From Planctomycetaceae bacterium (GTDB lineage Bacteria > Planctomycetota > Planctomycetia > Planctomycetales > Planctomycetaceae), in the NCBI GenBank assembly GCA_021732995.1, contig JAKFWA010000055.1, positions 1 to 64,000 on the forward strand: a DNA stretch of 64,000 nt. Reading direction: 5' to 3'. Within the stretch, counting starts at the first letter, position 1. Each line of letters starts with the position of its first letter. This document shows positions 48,271 through 57,304 of the stretch, in pieces. The notes under the pieces were generated by a model, which did no database searches, was not told the DNA's origin, and saw only the letters and a program-made list of their open reading frames with translations. The position numbers and the translations under genes were made by a program.

Positions 48271-50250
48271 ATGAAGCTGTCTCGATTGCATCTCGTTGGG
48301 TTGCTCGCCCTTGGCTTGCTGATTCATCCGCAAGTGACCGCGGCGGATGTTCTGGAGAAGCTGCCTTACAATCACCCCGGTTTGAAGGTTGATCTGGGAG
48401 TCGGCCTGTGGGCATGGCCGGTGCCCTGCGATGCGGATGGGGACGGCGACTTCGACTTGATCGTGTCCTGCCCCGACAAGCCATCAAATGGTGTCTGGCT
48501 GTTTGAGAATGCCGATGGCGATACCGCCAAGAACAAGCTGCCGGTCTTCAAGCCTGCGAGACGCTTAAGCAAGACCGTGCACTACGTGATGCCGAGTTAC
48601 GTTGACGGCAAGTTGCGAGTGCTGACGCCGGGTGCCGAGTATTCGAACTTCGAGAAGACGGGTCTTGAACAACGCGTTGCGCTGCCTGTTCCGGGGAACT
48701 TCTACAAGCCGGAAGGCAAGCAGCCGAAGGGGCCAAAGGTTCGTCACAATCAGTGGCGATATGCGGACTATGACGGCGACGGTGCACTGGACCTCATCAC
48801 CGGCATTGAAGACTGGAGCTACTACGGTTGGGATGATGCGTGGAACTCGAAAGGTGAATGGACTAACGGCCCTCTGCATGGTTTCGTGCTGCTGCATCGC
48901 AACACGGGAACGACAACAGCTCCGAAGTACGCGGCGCCAGTAAAAGTGGAGGCTGATGGCAAGCCGGTTGATACTTTCGGCTGTCCGTCCCCCAACTTTG
49001 AAGACTTCGATGGCGACGGAGATCTCGACTTGCTGTGCGGCGAGTTCCTTGATGGCTTCACGTACTTCGAGAACGTGGGTTCGCGACGCGAACCCCGTTA
49101 TGCAGCCGGCCGACGGCTCACTAAGTCTGATGGCACACCGCTGACGATGGACTTGGAGATGATCGTCCCGGTCGCGTTCGACTGGGATCGCGATGGCGAT
49201 CACGATTTGATCGTCGGCGACGAGGATGGTCGCGTCGCGTTCATCGAAAACCTCGGCAAAGCGTCAGTGGCGGGTGGAACCACGCCACGCTTCGCCGGTC
49301 CGGTGTACTTTCAACAGCATGCCGACACTCTGAAGTGCGGGGCGTTGGCGACTCCCTGTGGCTTTGATTGGGACGGCGATGGCGACTTCGACATCGTCTC
49401 TGGCAACACGGCGGGCTACATCGAGTTCTTTGAGAACCTCAGCGGTCCCAAGGTGGCGCAACCCAATTGGGCCGCACCGCGACGACTCGAAGCGGGCGGA
49501 AAAGTGTTTCGAGTTCTTGCCGGACCGAATGGCAGCATTCAAGGTCCCGCCGAAGCCAAGTGGGGTTACACAACACTGAACGTGGCTGACTGGGACGCTG
49601 ACGGCTTGCCGGACATCGTCTTCAATTCGATTCTGGGCCGCGTTCAGTGGCTGAAGAATATCGGTACCCGCAACGCTCCCAAGCTGGCGGCGGCTCAGGA
49701 TGTCAATGTGGAATGGACCGGCTCGGCACCGAAGCCCGCGTGGACGTGGTGGAATCCCGAGGGCAAGCAACTCGTGACTCAGTGGCGCACGACACCGGTG
49801 CTGCATGACTTCAACGGAGACGGCTTGCTAGACATGGCGATGCTGGACGTTGAAGGATTTCTGGCATTGTTCGCACGAGCAAAGCGGGAGGGGCAACTCG
49901 TGTTGTTGCCGCCGCAGCGGATCTTTACCGACGCTCAGGGCGAACCGCTGCGTTTCAATCCGCGCGCGGCAGGTGGCAGCGGTCGCCGCAAGTTGAGCGT
50001 TGTGGACTGGGACGGAGACGGCCAGCAGGACATCCTGCTCAATTCAGCCAATGCGGATCTCTATCGAGGTCTCGGCCAAAAGGATGGCAAGTGGCAGTTT
50101 CAACATGCTGGCACGCTCGCCCAACAGAACATCGAAGGCCACGATGTCAGTCCGACGACCGTCGATTTCGACGGCAACGGTATTCCTGATTTCCTGGGCG
50201 GAGCAGAAGACGGCCGGTTCTATTTCCTCAAGAATCCGCGTTCGCCCTGA
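48271..50250 (+). CDS. Secreted FG-GAP/VCBS calcium-binding propeller protein
   Basis: The protein has 659 residues from the ATG at 48271 with the leader MKLSRLHLVGLLALGLLIHP. Calcium-binding DxDxDG loops recur: CDADGDGDFDLIV, DYDGDGALDLI, DFDGDGDLDLL, DWDRDGDHDLI, DWDGDGDFDIV, DWDADGLPDIV, DFNGDGLLDMA, DWDGDGQQDIL and DFDGNGIPDFL, nine units in all. It is an exported integrin-alpha-like propeller. The stop is followed after 2 nt by a palindromic repeat, and the next gene encodes a sialidase-like protein. Confidence 0.92.
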   Translation: MKLSRLHLVGLLALGLLIHPQVTAADVLEKLPYNHPGLKVDLGVGLWAWPVPCDADGDGDFDLIVSCPDKPSNGVWLFENADGDTAKNKLPVFKPARRLSKTVHYVMPSYVDGKLRVLTPGAEYSNFEKTGLEQRVALPVPGNFYKPEGKQPKGPKVRHNQWRYADYDGDGALDLITGIEDWSYYGWDDAWNSKGEWTNGPLHGFVLLHRNTGTTTAPKYAAPVKVEADGKPVDTFGCPSPNFEDFDGDGDLDLLCGEFLDGFTYFENVGSRREPRYAAGRRLTKSDGTPLTMDLEMIVPVAFDWDRDGDHDLIVGDEDGRVAFIENLGKASVAGGTTPRFAGPVYFQQHADTLKCGALATPCGFDWDGDGDFDIVSGNTAGYIEFFENLSGPKVAQPNWAAPRRLEAGGKVFRVLAGPNGSIQGPAEAKWGYTTLNVADWDADGLPDIVFNSILGRVQWLKNIGTRNAPKLAAAQDVNVEWTGSAPKPAWTWWNPEGKQLVTQWRTTPVLHDFNGDGLLDMAMLDVEGFLALFARAKREGQLVLLPPQRIFTDAQGEPLRFNPRAAGGSGRRKLSVVDWDGDGQQDILLNSANADLYRGLGQKDGKWQFQHAGTLAQQNIEGHDVSPTTVDFDGNGIPDFLGGAEDGRFYFLKNPRSP

Positions 50251-50252
50251 CC

Positions 50253-50309
50253 CTTATTCGTTTGTCCCCATGCGTCTGATCATCAACCGAATGGGGTCAG
50301 CCGAATAAG
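50253..50309. repeat. Palindromic repeat family 1, copy 1 (inside-out)
   Basis: Arms of 28 nt (50253-50280 and 50282-50309) match at 22 of 28 positions with a 1-nt loop. The right arm (core cgaatggggtcag) corresponds to the left arms of copies 2 and 3, so arm order is reversed relative to them. It starts 2 nt after the FG-GAP stop. Confidence 0.7.
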
Positions 50310-50367
50310 ACCTGAAGAACCAACTGCTGGTCTTGAATCACCTTTCCGATGACCAAAGGAACGACTG

Positions 50368-51408
50368 ATGCGCTCTCTCCGGTCTGCGTTTGCTCTGGTG
50401 CTGCTCTCTCTTTGCGCGGGCAATGCCGCTGCGGAGTCTCCCGGATTGATCAAGTCTGAATTCATCTACGAGACCGCTCCGTTTCCGAGTTGTCATGCTT
50501 CGACGGTTGCCGAGACGACGGACGGCCATTTGGTGGCGGGCTGGTTCGGCGGGACTGCTGAGAAAAATCCCGATGTAGGCATCTGGATCTCGCGACTGAT
50601 GGATGGCAAGTGGACGTCGCCCGTTGAGGTCGCCAACGGCGTGCAGGCGGATGGAAAGCGACATCCGTGCTGGAACCCGGTTCTGTTTCAACCGCTCATG
50701 GAAGGCGGCAAGCCGGCGCTGATGCTGTTCTACAAAGTCGGCCCGTCACCAAGTACCTGGTGGGGCGAGCTGCGTACGAGTACCGACAACGGCAAGACAT
50801 GGAGCGATGCTCGGCGTCTACCAGATGGCTTCCTGGGACCGGTGAAGAACAAACCGGTGCAGTTATCGAATGGCGACATCCTTTGCTCGACCAGCACGGA
50901 ACATGATGGCTGGCGAGTCCACTTCGAACGCAGCAGCGACCTCGGCAAGACCTGGACCAAGACCGACGCCGTCAACGACGGCAAGCAAATCGGCGCCATT
51001 CAGCCGAGTGTTCTGTTCGTCGGAGAAGGCAAATTGCTGGCGTTGGGACGAACTCAACAGAAGCGAGTTTTTCAAATCGCTTCCAGTGATTCCGGCAAGA
51101 CCTGGGGTGAGATGACCCTGACCTCGCTGCCCAATCCGAATTCGGGAACGGATGCCGTAACGCTGCGCGACGGCCGACATCTTCTGATTTACAACCACAC
51201 AGAGAAGGGCCGGTCGCCGTTGAATCTCGCGCTGTCGAAGGACGGTAAGGAATGGCAACCTGCTCTGGTGTTTGAGTCAGAGCCCGGCGAATACAGCTAC
51301 CCGGCCATCATTCAAACCCGCGACGGACTGGTGCATGCGACTTACACCTGGAAGCGCCAACGAGTGAAGCACGCCGTCATTGATCCAACCAATGTAGTGC
51401 TGAGATGA
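50368..51408 (+). CDS. Sialidase-like six-bladed propeller protein
   Basis: The protein has 346 residues with the leader MRSLRSAFALVLLSLCAGNA. Asp-box motifs STDNGKTW, SSDLGKTW and SSDSGKTW mark the blades of an exo-sialidase/BNR propeller. The segment PSCHASTVAETTDGHLVAGW is the typical start of this planctomycete group, which lacks a proven sialic-acid activity. It is exported, likely acting on surface or environmental glycans. It lies between two repeat copies. Confidence 0.9.
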   Translation: MRSLRSAFALVLLSLCAGNAAAESPGLIKSEFIYETAPFPSCHASTVAETTDGHLVAGWFGGTAEKNPDVGIWISRLMDGKWTSPVEVANGVQADGKRHPCWNPVLFQPLMEGGKPALMLFYKVGPSPSTWWGELRTSTDNGKTWSDARRLPDGFLGPVKNKPVQLSNGDILCSTSTEHDGWRVHFERSSDLGKTWTKTDAVNDGKQIGAIQPSVLFVGEGKLLALGRTQQKRVFQIASSDSGKTWGEMTLTSLPNPNSGTDAVTLRDGRHLLIYNHTEKGRSPLNLALSKDGKEWQPALVFESEPGEYSYPAIIQTRDGLVHATYTWKRQRVKHAVIDPTNVVLR

Positions 51409-51417
51409 TGCGGGATT

Positions 51418-51492
51418 ATCAAACGAATGGAGACAAACGAATAATAAAAAGGAATTGACAACTGATTATTCGATTGTCTCCATTCGTTTGAT
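51418..51492. repeat. Palindromic repeat family 1, copy 2
   Basis: The 28-nt arms (51418-51445 and 51465-51492, core aaacgaatggagaca) match at 27 of 28 positions with a 19-nt loop. It begins 9 nt after the sialidase stop and ends 21 nt before the GxxExxY gene start. Confidence 0.88.
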
Positions 51493-51513
51493 TCATTCGG
51501 TCTGAATCAACGG

Positions 51514-52350
51514 ATGCAACTCACGATGCCAATCTCCTACCCGATCGAAGTTCGAGATCTCAGCCGGGCTGAGTTTGATGAGCGTGATCAGGTCGTCATG
51601 GGTTGCGCTTACGCTACTCAGAATGCACTTGGACGACTTTGCGATGAGCAGGTTTATGAAAACGACCTGGCCCTGCGTCTGCGATTAGCTGGTTGGCAAA
51701 ATGTCCATACTCAAGTGCCTGTAACCGTAAATCATGGGACCTTTGAAAAGATCTACCGGCTGGATCTTGTTGTCGATCATGCACTCTATGAGTTGAAAAC
51801 CGTCAGAGCGCTGTTGGGCGAACACGACTCGCAAGTTCTGCACTACGCCATGCTGCTTGGCGTCGGACACGGCAAGTTGTTGAACTTCCGCTCATCGCGC
51901 GTTCAAGGAAAGCTGCGATTCAACGCGCTATCCCAGGAACGCCGACATTGCCTTCAGCTCGATGAGACGAACTGGCATCCGTTGTCGAATCTGTGCGTCC
52001 AATTGAAGTCACATTGTCAGAACCTGCTACATGACTGGGGCGCTTTCTTGGACTTTCGATTGTTCAACGAGGCGCTGATTCATTTTTGTGGTGGCGAAGA
52101 AAGATGTCTTCGGCGAGTTCCTGTGAAACGCGCTGGTCATGAACTAGGAACTCATCGCTTGCAGTGTCACGACGAAGGGGCGTGCTTTGTTGTGACAGCA
52201 ATGACCGAGAACGCCAGTGCCTATGAAGACCACTTGACCCGGCTGTTGAGTGCGACCGGAATGCGCGGAATTCAATGGATGAATCTGAACAATAACCAAG
52301 TGAGTTTTCGAACAATCCAAACAATCAAACGAATGGAGACAAGCGAATGA
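51514..52350 (+). CDS. GxxExxY protein with C-terminal extension (PD-(D/E)XK-like)
   Basis: The protein has 278 residues. Residues of about 25-130 match the GxxExxY family: ALGRLCDEQVYENDLALRL (Glu45, Tyr48; the first Gly of the namesake motif is Leu), RLDLVVDHALYELKTV (Asp84, Asp88, Glu93, Lys95 as the PD-D/E-x-K-like set) and SQVLHYAMLLGVGHGKLLNF. Ordinary members are about 125-135 residues; here about 140 more follow (LDFRLFNEALIHFCGGEE, ITAMTENASAYEDHLTRLL-like part), ending in LNNNQVSFRTI. Residues 271-278 (IKRMETSE) and the stop come from a repeat arm. GC content is lower than in neighbours. The function is unproven; a nuclease is inferred from the fold. Confidence 0.82.
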   Translation: MQLTMPISYPIEVRDLSRAEFDERDQVVMGCAYATQNALGRLCDEQVYENDLALRLRLAGWQNVHTQVPVTVNHGTFEKIYRLDLVVDHALYELKTVRALLGEHDSQVLHYAMLLGVGHGKLLNFRSSRVQGKLRFNALSQERRHCLQLDETNWHPLSNLCVQLKSHCQNLLHDWGAFLDFRLFNEALIHFCGGEERCLRRVPVKRAGHELGTHRLQCHDEGACFVVTAMTENASAYEDHLTRLLSATGMRGIQWMNLNNNQVSFRTIQTIKRMETSE

Positions 52351-52402
52351 GATGAAAATGTAGCCCTTATCTCCGTCATTCGTTTGTCTCCATTCGTCTG
52401 AT
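52324..52402. repeat. Palindromic repeat family 1, copy 3 (overlaps gene end)
   Basis: The 27-nt arms (52324-52350 and 52376-52402) match at 25 of 27 positions with a 25-nt loop. The left arm is in frame with the GxxExxY gene and provides its last eight codons and TGA. The right arm ends 21 nt before the next gene. Confidence 0.88.
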
Positions 52403-52423
52403 CTTCAAACTGGAATCCAGCCT

Positions 52424-53998
52424 ATGCGACAGACACTTCTTTGCCTCCTGGTTTGTGTGACTCTCGCAGCGCAGGTTTCGGCTGCGGATGCTCCGAAGTA
52501 TGAAGTCATTGCTCCGCCTGCCGAGGCGAAGGTACCCGCCTTCTATACGAAGTTCATCAGCGCGAACGGCTATCCGATCTCGGCCTCGGATCATGTCAAC
52601 GACTATGCGTTGAAAGAAGCTGCGTATCTCATCAACCAGATGATGGCTCATCGGCCGGATGTTCGCGACGCGATGATCGCCAGTGGATCCCGCATGTGCA
52701 TTCTGGCTCATGATGAGTTCACGACGGATCTGCCCGAGTTCGCGAAGTTGGGTCTGCCTCGCGGATACGGAAGTCTGTCAGCCAAGGACTACTGGGACGC
52801 TCGAGCTCGAGGTACTGGTGGCAGTGAACGTGATCCGTTTTGTTCGTGCGGTGAGGAGAACCTGCTGGGTTACCCAGGCGATCCTTACGAGACCGAGTGC
52901 ATTCTGATTCATGAGTTTGCTCACAACATTCATTTGCGCGGCATGGTGCGCGTTGATCCCACATTCGATGGGCGAGTGAAGAAGGCTTATGAGCAGGCCA
53001 AAGAACAAGGCTTGTGGAAGGGCAAGTACGCATCGGTGAATCATCACGAGTACTTTGCTGAGGGCGTGCAATCGTGGTTCGATAACAATCGTGAGAACGA
53101 TCACGACCATAATCACGTCAACACGCGTGCGGAGTTGCTGGAGTACGATTCAGGTCTGGCTGCTCTCTGCAAAGAAGTCTTTGGAGAAACAAAGCTCGCT
53201 TACACCAAACCGGCGACTCGGTTGACGGATCATTTGGCGGGCTACGATCCGACGAAGGCTCCGAGGTTTGTATGGCCAGAACGGCTGAAGGCGGCCAAGG
53301 AAGAGATTCACCGCCAGGCCAAAGCGCGATCGGCTACGGGCGATACGCACGACGTGCGCAAGATCTCCGGCTGGACCGTGCATGTGAGTCGTCGGTTGCT
53401 TGATGAGCAAAGCGACAAGACCGCGAAAGCCCTGGAACTGCTCACGGCTCAGTTGGACGAGATTGTGACGGTCGTTCCGCAGCAGGCACTGGCGGAATTG
53501 CAGAAGGTGCCGCTCTGGATTTCTCCCGAGTACCCGAAGGTCGCTCCACGTGCGGAGTACCACCCCGGCGCGGGTTGGCTGAAGGACAACGGACGCGACC
53601 CGCAGATGGCGAAAGGCGTCGAGTTTACCAACGTCCGCATTTTCGAAGCTGAGACACGTCGCATGCCGAATTTCGCGCTGCACGAGTTGTCTCATGCCTA
53701 TCACGACCGCGTGCTGAACTTCGAGCATGCTGAGATCAAAGCCGCCTTCGAAAAGGCCAAAGCCAGCGGCAAGTACGACAAAGTCGATCGCAAAGACTCG
53801 GAGGGTCGAGTTCGTCAGGACAAGGCCTACGCCATGACCAACCAGATGGAATACTTCGCCGAAGGCAGCGAAGCGTTCTTCACCAAGAATGACTTCTTCC
53901 CGTTCACGCGCGAGGAACTTGAGAAGCACGACCCGGAGTTCTTCGCCATCTTGCAAAGCGTGTGGAGTACCCCACCAGCCGAGAAGCCGAGCAAGTAA
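52424..53998 (+). CDS. Secreted protein with duplicated HExxH metallopeptidase-like domains
   Basis: The protein has 524 residues with the leader MRQTLLCLLVCVTLAAQVSA. Two zincin motifs are present: HEFAHNIH at 163-170 and HELSHAYH at 420-427. Each is followed by an Ala/Lys-rich helix (KKAYEQAKEQGLWKGKY near 186; AAFEKAKASGKYDKV near 440) and an EYFAEG motif (Glu209, Glu476) that could give the third zinc ligand as in gluzincins. The two halves align as an internal duplication. It is probably an exported zinc peptidase, unclassified. It follows the GxxExxY gene and the third repeat copy. Confidence 0.85.
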   Translation: MRQTLLCLLVCVTLAAQVSAADAPKYEVIAPPAEAKVPAFYTKFISANGYPISASDHVNDYALKEAAYLINQMMAHRPDVRDAMIASGSRMCILAHDEFTTDLPEFAKLGLPRGYGSLSAKDYWDARARGTGGSERDPFCSCGEENLLGYPGDPYETECILIHEFAHNIHLRGMVRVDPTFDGRVKKAYEQAKEQGLWKGKYASVNHHEYFAEGVQSWFDNNRENDHDHNHVNTRAELLEYDSGLAALCKEVFGETKLAYTKPATRLTDHLAGYDPTKAPRFVWPERLKAAKEEIHRQAKARSATGDTHDVRKISGWTVHVSRRLLDEQSDKTAKALELLTAQLDEIVTVVPQQALAELQKVPLWISPEYPKVAPRAEYHPGAGWLKDNGRDPQMAKGVEFTNVRIFEAETRRMPNFALHELSHAYHDRVLNFEHAEIKAAFEKAKASGKYDKVDRKDSEGRVRQDKAYAMTNQMEYFAEGSEAFFTKNDFFPFTREELEKHDPEFFAILQSVWSTPPAEKPSK

Positions 53999-54041
53999 GG
54001 AATGAAAGGTCCGGTGAGGACGGTCGCAAGCACTTGCGAAC

Positions 54042-55418
54042 TTAAGTCATGATCAGCTTGAGCAAACCGATTGCGGCACACCCGGCAATCACCCAGCCAA
54101 GGCCCAACTTGAAGCGTTGCAGTGCGAAGAATGCGGCCACTGCGATGCCTACCGAGATGAAATCAATGCGCTGCACAATGTCAGTGATTGCCCACTCGGC
54201 GTCGGCAGTTGAAAGAGTCGGGAAGAACACGGTGTGACCAAAGAACAAAGCCAGGTTCAGGATGACTCCGACCACCGCCGCCGTGATGCCGGTTAATGCC
54301 GCGGTGAGTCGCAGTTCCTCGCGCATCTGCTCGATGAAGGGGCCACCGATCAGGATAAAGAGGAACGACGGCAGGAACGTGAAGTAGGTCGAGACCACGC
54401 AGCCGAGGATCGCTCCGAGCCAGCCGAGATCCGAGGCTTGCCAGCCGCCGACGAAGCCTACGAAGGCCACTACCATGATGAGCGGCCCGGGTGTTGTTTC
54501 ACCCAGGGCCAGACCATCGACCATCTGACCGGGCTTCAGCCAGCCGAAGCCATCCACAGCCTGCTGAGCCACGAATGGCAGCACCGCGTACGCACCTCCG
54601 AAGGTCACCAGTGCCGACGTGGTAAAGAACCAACCCATCCGCGCATGAGTTCCTTGCCAACCCTGCCAACTCACCAGGACTGCGATCGGAACCGCCCACA
54701 GCAGTAGTCCGACGATGACCTGCAGGGCGAACTTCAACCAACTGGGACGAGTATGCGGAGGCGGTGCATGGTGGTCGTCAATTACCGCCGGCGCCGCGGT
54801 GACTGCGGTTGTCTTTGAACCATGTCCTCCGCCGGTTTTGAACTTGTCGGGCCAGAGCCGCGAACCGGCGAATCCCAATAGACCCGCAGTCAGAATGATC
54901 AGGGGGAATGGGACATGAAACACGGCGAGCGAGACGAATGCCGCCACCGCAAAAGCGAACGTCACCCAGTTCTTTATGGCTCGGCTGCCGATCCGCAGGA
55001 CCGCCTGCACGACGATCGCCACCACGGCAGGTTTGATGCCGTACAGCACTGCGTTGACTGCCGGGACGTCTCCGAATGCCACATAGATCGCACTGAGTCC
55101 CATCAGAATGAACAAGCTCGGCAGCACGAACAGTCCGCCAGCCACAATACCGCCGCGAGTGCCGTGCAACAGCCAGCCAATGTACGTCGCCAGTTGCTGA
55201 GCTTCCGGCCCCGGCAGCACCATGCAGTAGTTGAGCGCGTGCAGGAAGCGTCGTTCGGAGATCCAGTGGCGGCGCTCTACCAGTTCCTGATGCATGATCG
55301 CGATCTGGCCGGCCGGGCCGCCAAAACTGATGAAGCCCAGCTTCAACCAGAACAGGAATGCTTCTCGGAACGAGATGTTGTGACTGGGGGCGGCGACTGG
55401 TGGTTCCGGTGCGGTCAT
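54042..55418 (-). CDS. chrA: Chromate transporter ChrA family protein
   Basis: The protein has 458 residues with about 12 membrane segments and two CHR domains. The N-terminal domain has [20 protein letters not shown] and [20 protein letters not shown]; the C-terminal one has [15 protein letters not shown] and [16 protein letters not shown]. Full-length ChrA exports chromate, but homologues occur widely where chromate is not a known stress. Its start is 4 nt after the SLC13 gene stop, so the two are coupled in an operon, after an MFS gene. Confidence 0.92.
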   Translation of the reverse strand: MTAPEPPVAAPSHNISFREAFLFWLKLGFISFGGPAGQIAIMHQELVERRHWISERRFLHALNYCMVLPGPEAQQLATYIGWLLHGTRGGIVAGGLFVLPSLFILMGLSAIYVAFGDVPAVNAVLYGIKPAVVAIVVQAVLRIGSRAIKNWVTFAFAVAAFVSLAVFHVPFPLIILTAGLLGFAGSRLWPDKFKTGGGHGSKTTAVTAAPAVIDDHHAPPPHTRPSWLKFALQVIVGLLLWAVPIAVLVSWQGWQGTHARMGWFFTTSALVTFGGAYAVLPFVAQQAVDGFGWLKPGQMVDGLALGETTPGPLIMVVAFVGFVGGWQASDLGWLGAILGCVVSTYFTFLPSFLFILIGGPFIEQMREELRLTAALTGITAAVVGVILNLALFFGHTVFFPTLSTADAEWAITDIVQRIDFISVGIAVAAFFALQRFKLGLGWVIAGCAAIGLLKLIMT

Positions 55419-55422
55419 CGGC

Positions 55423-57228
55423 TTACAGCGTCCAGACCAGCGGAATGATGATGATGGTCATCGTCCAGCAGATGATGTCCAGTGGGATGCCGACCTTCAG
55501 GTAGTCCGCGAACTTGTAGCCGCCGGGGCCCAGCACCATCAGGTTGGTCTGATAACCGATCGGTGTCGCGAAGCCATAAGACGACGTCACCGCCACAGCC
55601 AGCAGCAGCGGTCGCGGGTCCATGTTCAACTGCTTGGCTGTTGCCAGAGCCAGCACACCCATCAGCGCGGCGCACGCGTTGTTGCTGAGAAGTTCTGTCA
55701 GCAACCCGGTCAAAAACACGATTGCAGCCAGCACGCCGACTTTGCCAAAAGGGGCTGCAAAAGCGAGTAGCTGGGACGCAATCAGCTCCGCGGCGCCGCT
55801 GCTGTCGAGTGCCTTGCTGACTCCCAGCGCCGAGGCGATCAGCAGCATCACCGACAAATCAATGCTGCGGTGAGCTTCGCGGGCCGAGACGCAACCGGTG
55901 AGAATTGTGGCGGCGGCTCCCATCATTGCGATCAGCGTGGCCTGATCGTTGTAGAAGCTCATGCCCATGACGACGCTGAGGAAGATCGCCAGCGACAACC
56001 AAGCTCGACGATGTTCCACCGGCGCGCTGTCTTCGAGGCCGGAAACAAGAATGAAGTCGCGTGAGTTGCGCCAGCGGCGAGCGAAGTCATCTGACGCGTC
56101 GATCAGCAATGTATCGCCGGGTTGCAGAACGATCTGACCGATCTTCTGTTCGAGTTTCTCACCGCTGCGATGTACGGCGATGATCGAAGCCTGGTAGCGC
56201 GACCGGAAGTCCGCTTCCTTGACCGTCATGCTGACCAGCGGCGACGCCGGAGCGATCACGACTTCGCACAACGTACGGCCAGAACGTGGCGCAGCGACTG
56301 TTGCTGGCACGCCTTCATAGGAATCCATGACCGAGTCAATGGTGTGGTGCTCGATAGGATCGAGGCCGCGAATCTTCTGAGCATCGATAATCGTAGAGAC
56401 CATGCCCGAGAAGCAGAGGATGTCGTCGACTCGCAGGACTTCGTCGGGAGAGACCGGCGAGGCTCGCTTGCCGAGGCGTTCCAGGGCGTAGACATACAAG
56501 CCCGGCAGATCGCGCAGACCCGATTGTCGAATGTTCTTGCCGACGAGTGCGCATGCCGGCCGGACGATCAATTCGACCGTGTATTCGCGCGGGTGGGCTT
56601 CAGCATACTCCAGCAAGTCGGTGCGGTCGGGCAGCAGCTTTTGGCCGACTGTCACCATGAACAACAGACCTACGAAGGTCACTGGGATGCCGACCCAGCT
56701 GAGTTCCCACATGCCCATTCCGGACAACCCGGCATTGCGCAGAGCACCGTCAATCACGAAGTTGGTGCTGGTGCCGATCAACGTGCAGGTGCCACCCAGC
56801 ACCGCCGCGTAAGACAGCGGAATCAGTAGCTTGGAAGGAGAGATCCGCAACTTCTTGGCCACATGCACGAAGATCGGCAGAAAGAAGGCCACCAGTACGG
56901 TGTTATTCATGAAGGCGGACAAACCCGCGACGGGGCCAATCAACCGCAGGAGCGGCGTGCCCTCCTTAGGGCGTCCAAGCAGCACACGGCTGAGAAAGTC
57001 GATCGCACCAGTCGTCTGCAGACCAGTACCCACGACGAACAAGGCGCCGATGGTCAACATCGCCGGGTTCGAAAACCCCTTGGCGGCGTCCTCGAACGTA
57101 ATCACCTTGCAGCACACGAGGATCAGCAGAGCGACGAACATGACGATCTCTGCCGGAATGGTCTCCTGCATGAGAGCCAGGATGAGACCCACCAAGACCA
57201 GCAACGTCACAGCCATCGCGAACGACAT
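55423..57228 (-). CDS. SLC13 family permease with TrkA-C domains
   Basis: The protein has 601 residues. N- and C-terminal membrane halves (DASS/SLC13 fold, for example [18 protein letters not shown] and [18 protein letters not shown]) flank two TrkA-C/RCK-like cytoplasmic domains at about 200-400 ([20 protein letters not shown] and [20 protein letters not shown]). It is a sodium-coupled anion (dicarboxylate or sulfate) transporter candidate. It is translationally coupled to ChrA; a sulfate link would be consistent with chromate as a sulfate analogue, but that is inference. Confidence 0.9.
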   Translation of the reverse strand: MSFAMAVTLLVLVGLILALMQETIPAEIVMFVALLILVCCKVITFEDAAKGFSNPAMLTIGALFVVGTGLQTTGAIDFLSRVLLGRPKEGTPLLRLIGPVAGLSAFMNNTVLVAFFLPIFVHVAKKLRISPSKLLIPLSYAAVLGGTCTLIGTSTNFVIDGALRNAGLSGMGMWELSWVGIPVTFVGLLFMVTVGQKLLPDRTDLLEYAEAHPREYTVELIVRPACALVGKNIRQSGLRDLPGLYVYALERLGKRASPVSPDEVLRVDDILCFSGMVSTIIDAQKIRGLDPIEHHTIDSVMDSYEGVPATVAAPRSGRTLCEVVIAPASPLVSMTVKEADFRSRYQASIIAVHRSGEKLEQKIGQIVLQPGDTLLIDASDDFARRWRNSRDFILVSGLEDSAPVEHRRAWLSLAIFLSVVMGMSFYNDQATLIAMMGAAATILTGCVSAREAHRSIDLSVMLLIASALGVSKALDSSGAAELIASQLLAFAAPFGKVGVLAAIVFLTGLLTELLSNNACAALMGVLALATAKQLNMDPRPLLLAVAVTSSYGFATPIGYQTNLMVLGPGGYKFADYLKVGIPLDIICWTMTIIIIPLVWTL

Positions 57229-57304
57229 TGACTCAACTCCTCATCGCGTACTTGCGGATCGAATTTCGAAACACCGCATCCTGCGGCCAACGCGGATTAG
57301 ATTG

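Noticed and set aside
50253-52402. CRISPR-like array from three similar repeats
   Set aside because: The copies are palindromes separated by whole genes of about 0.9-1.1 kb, not short regular spacers, and no cas gene is nearby.
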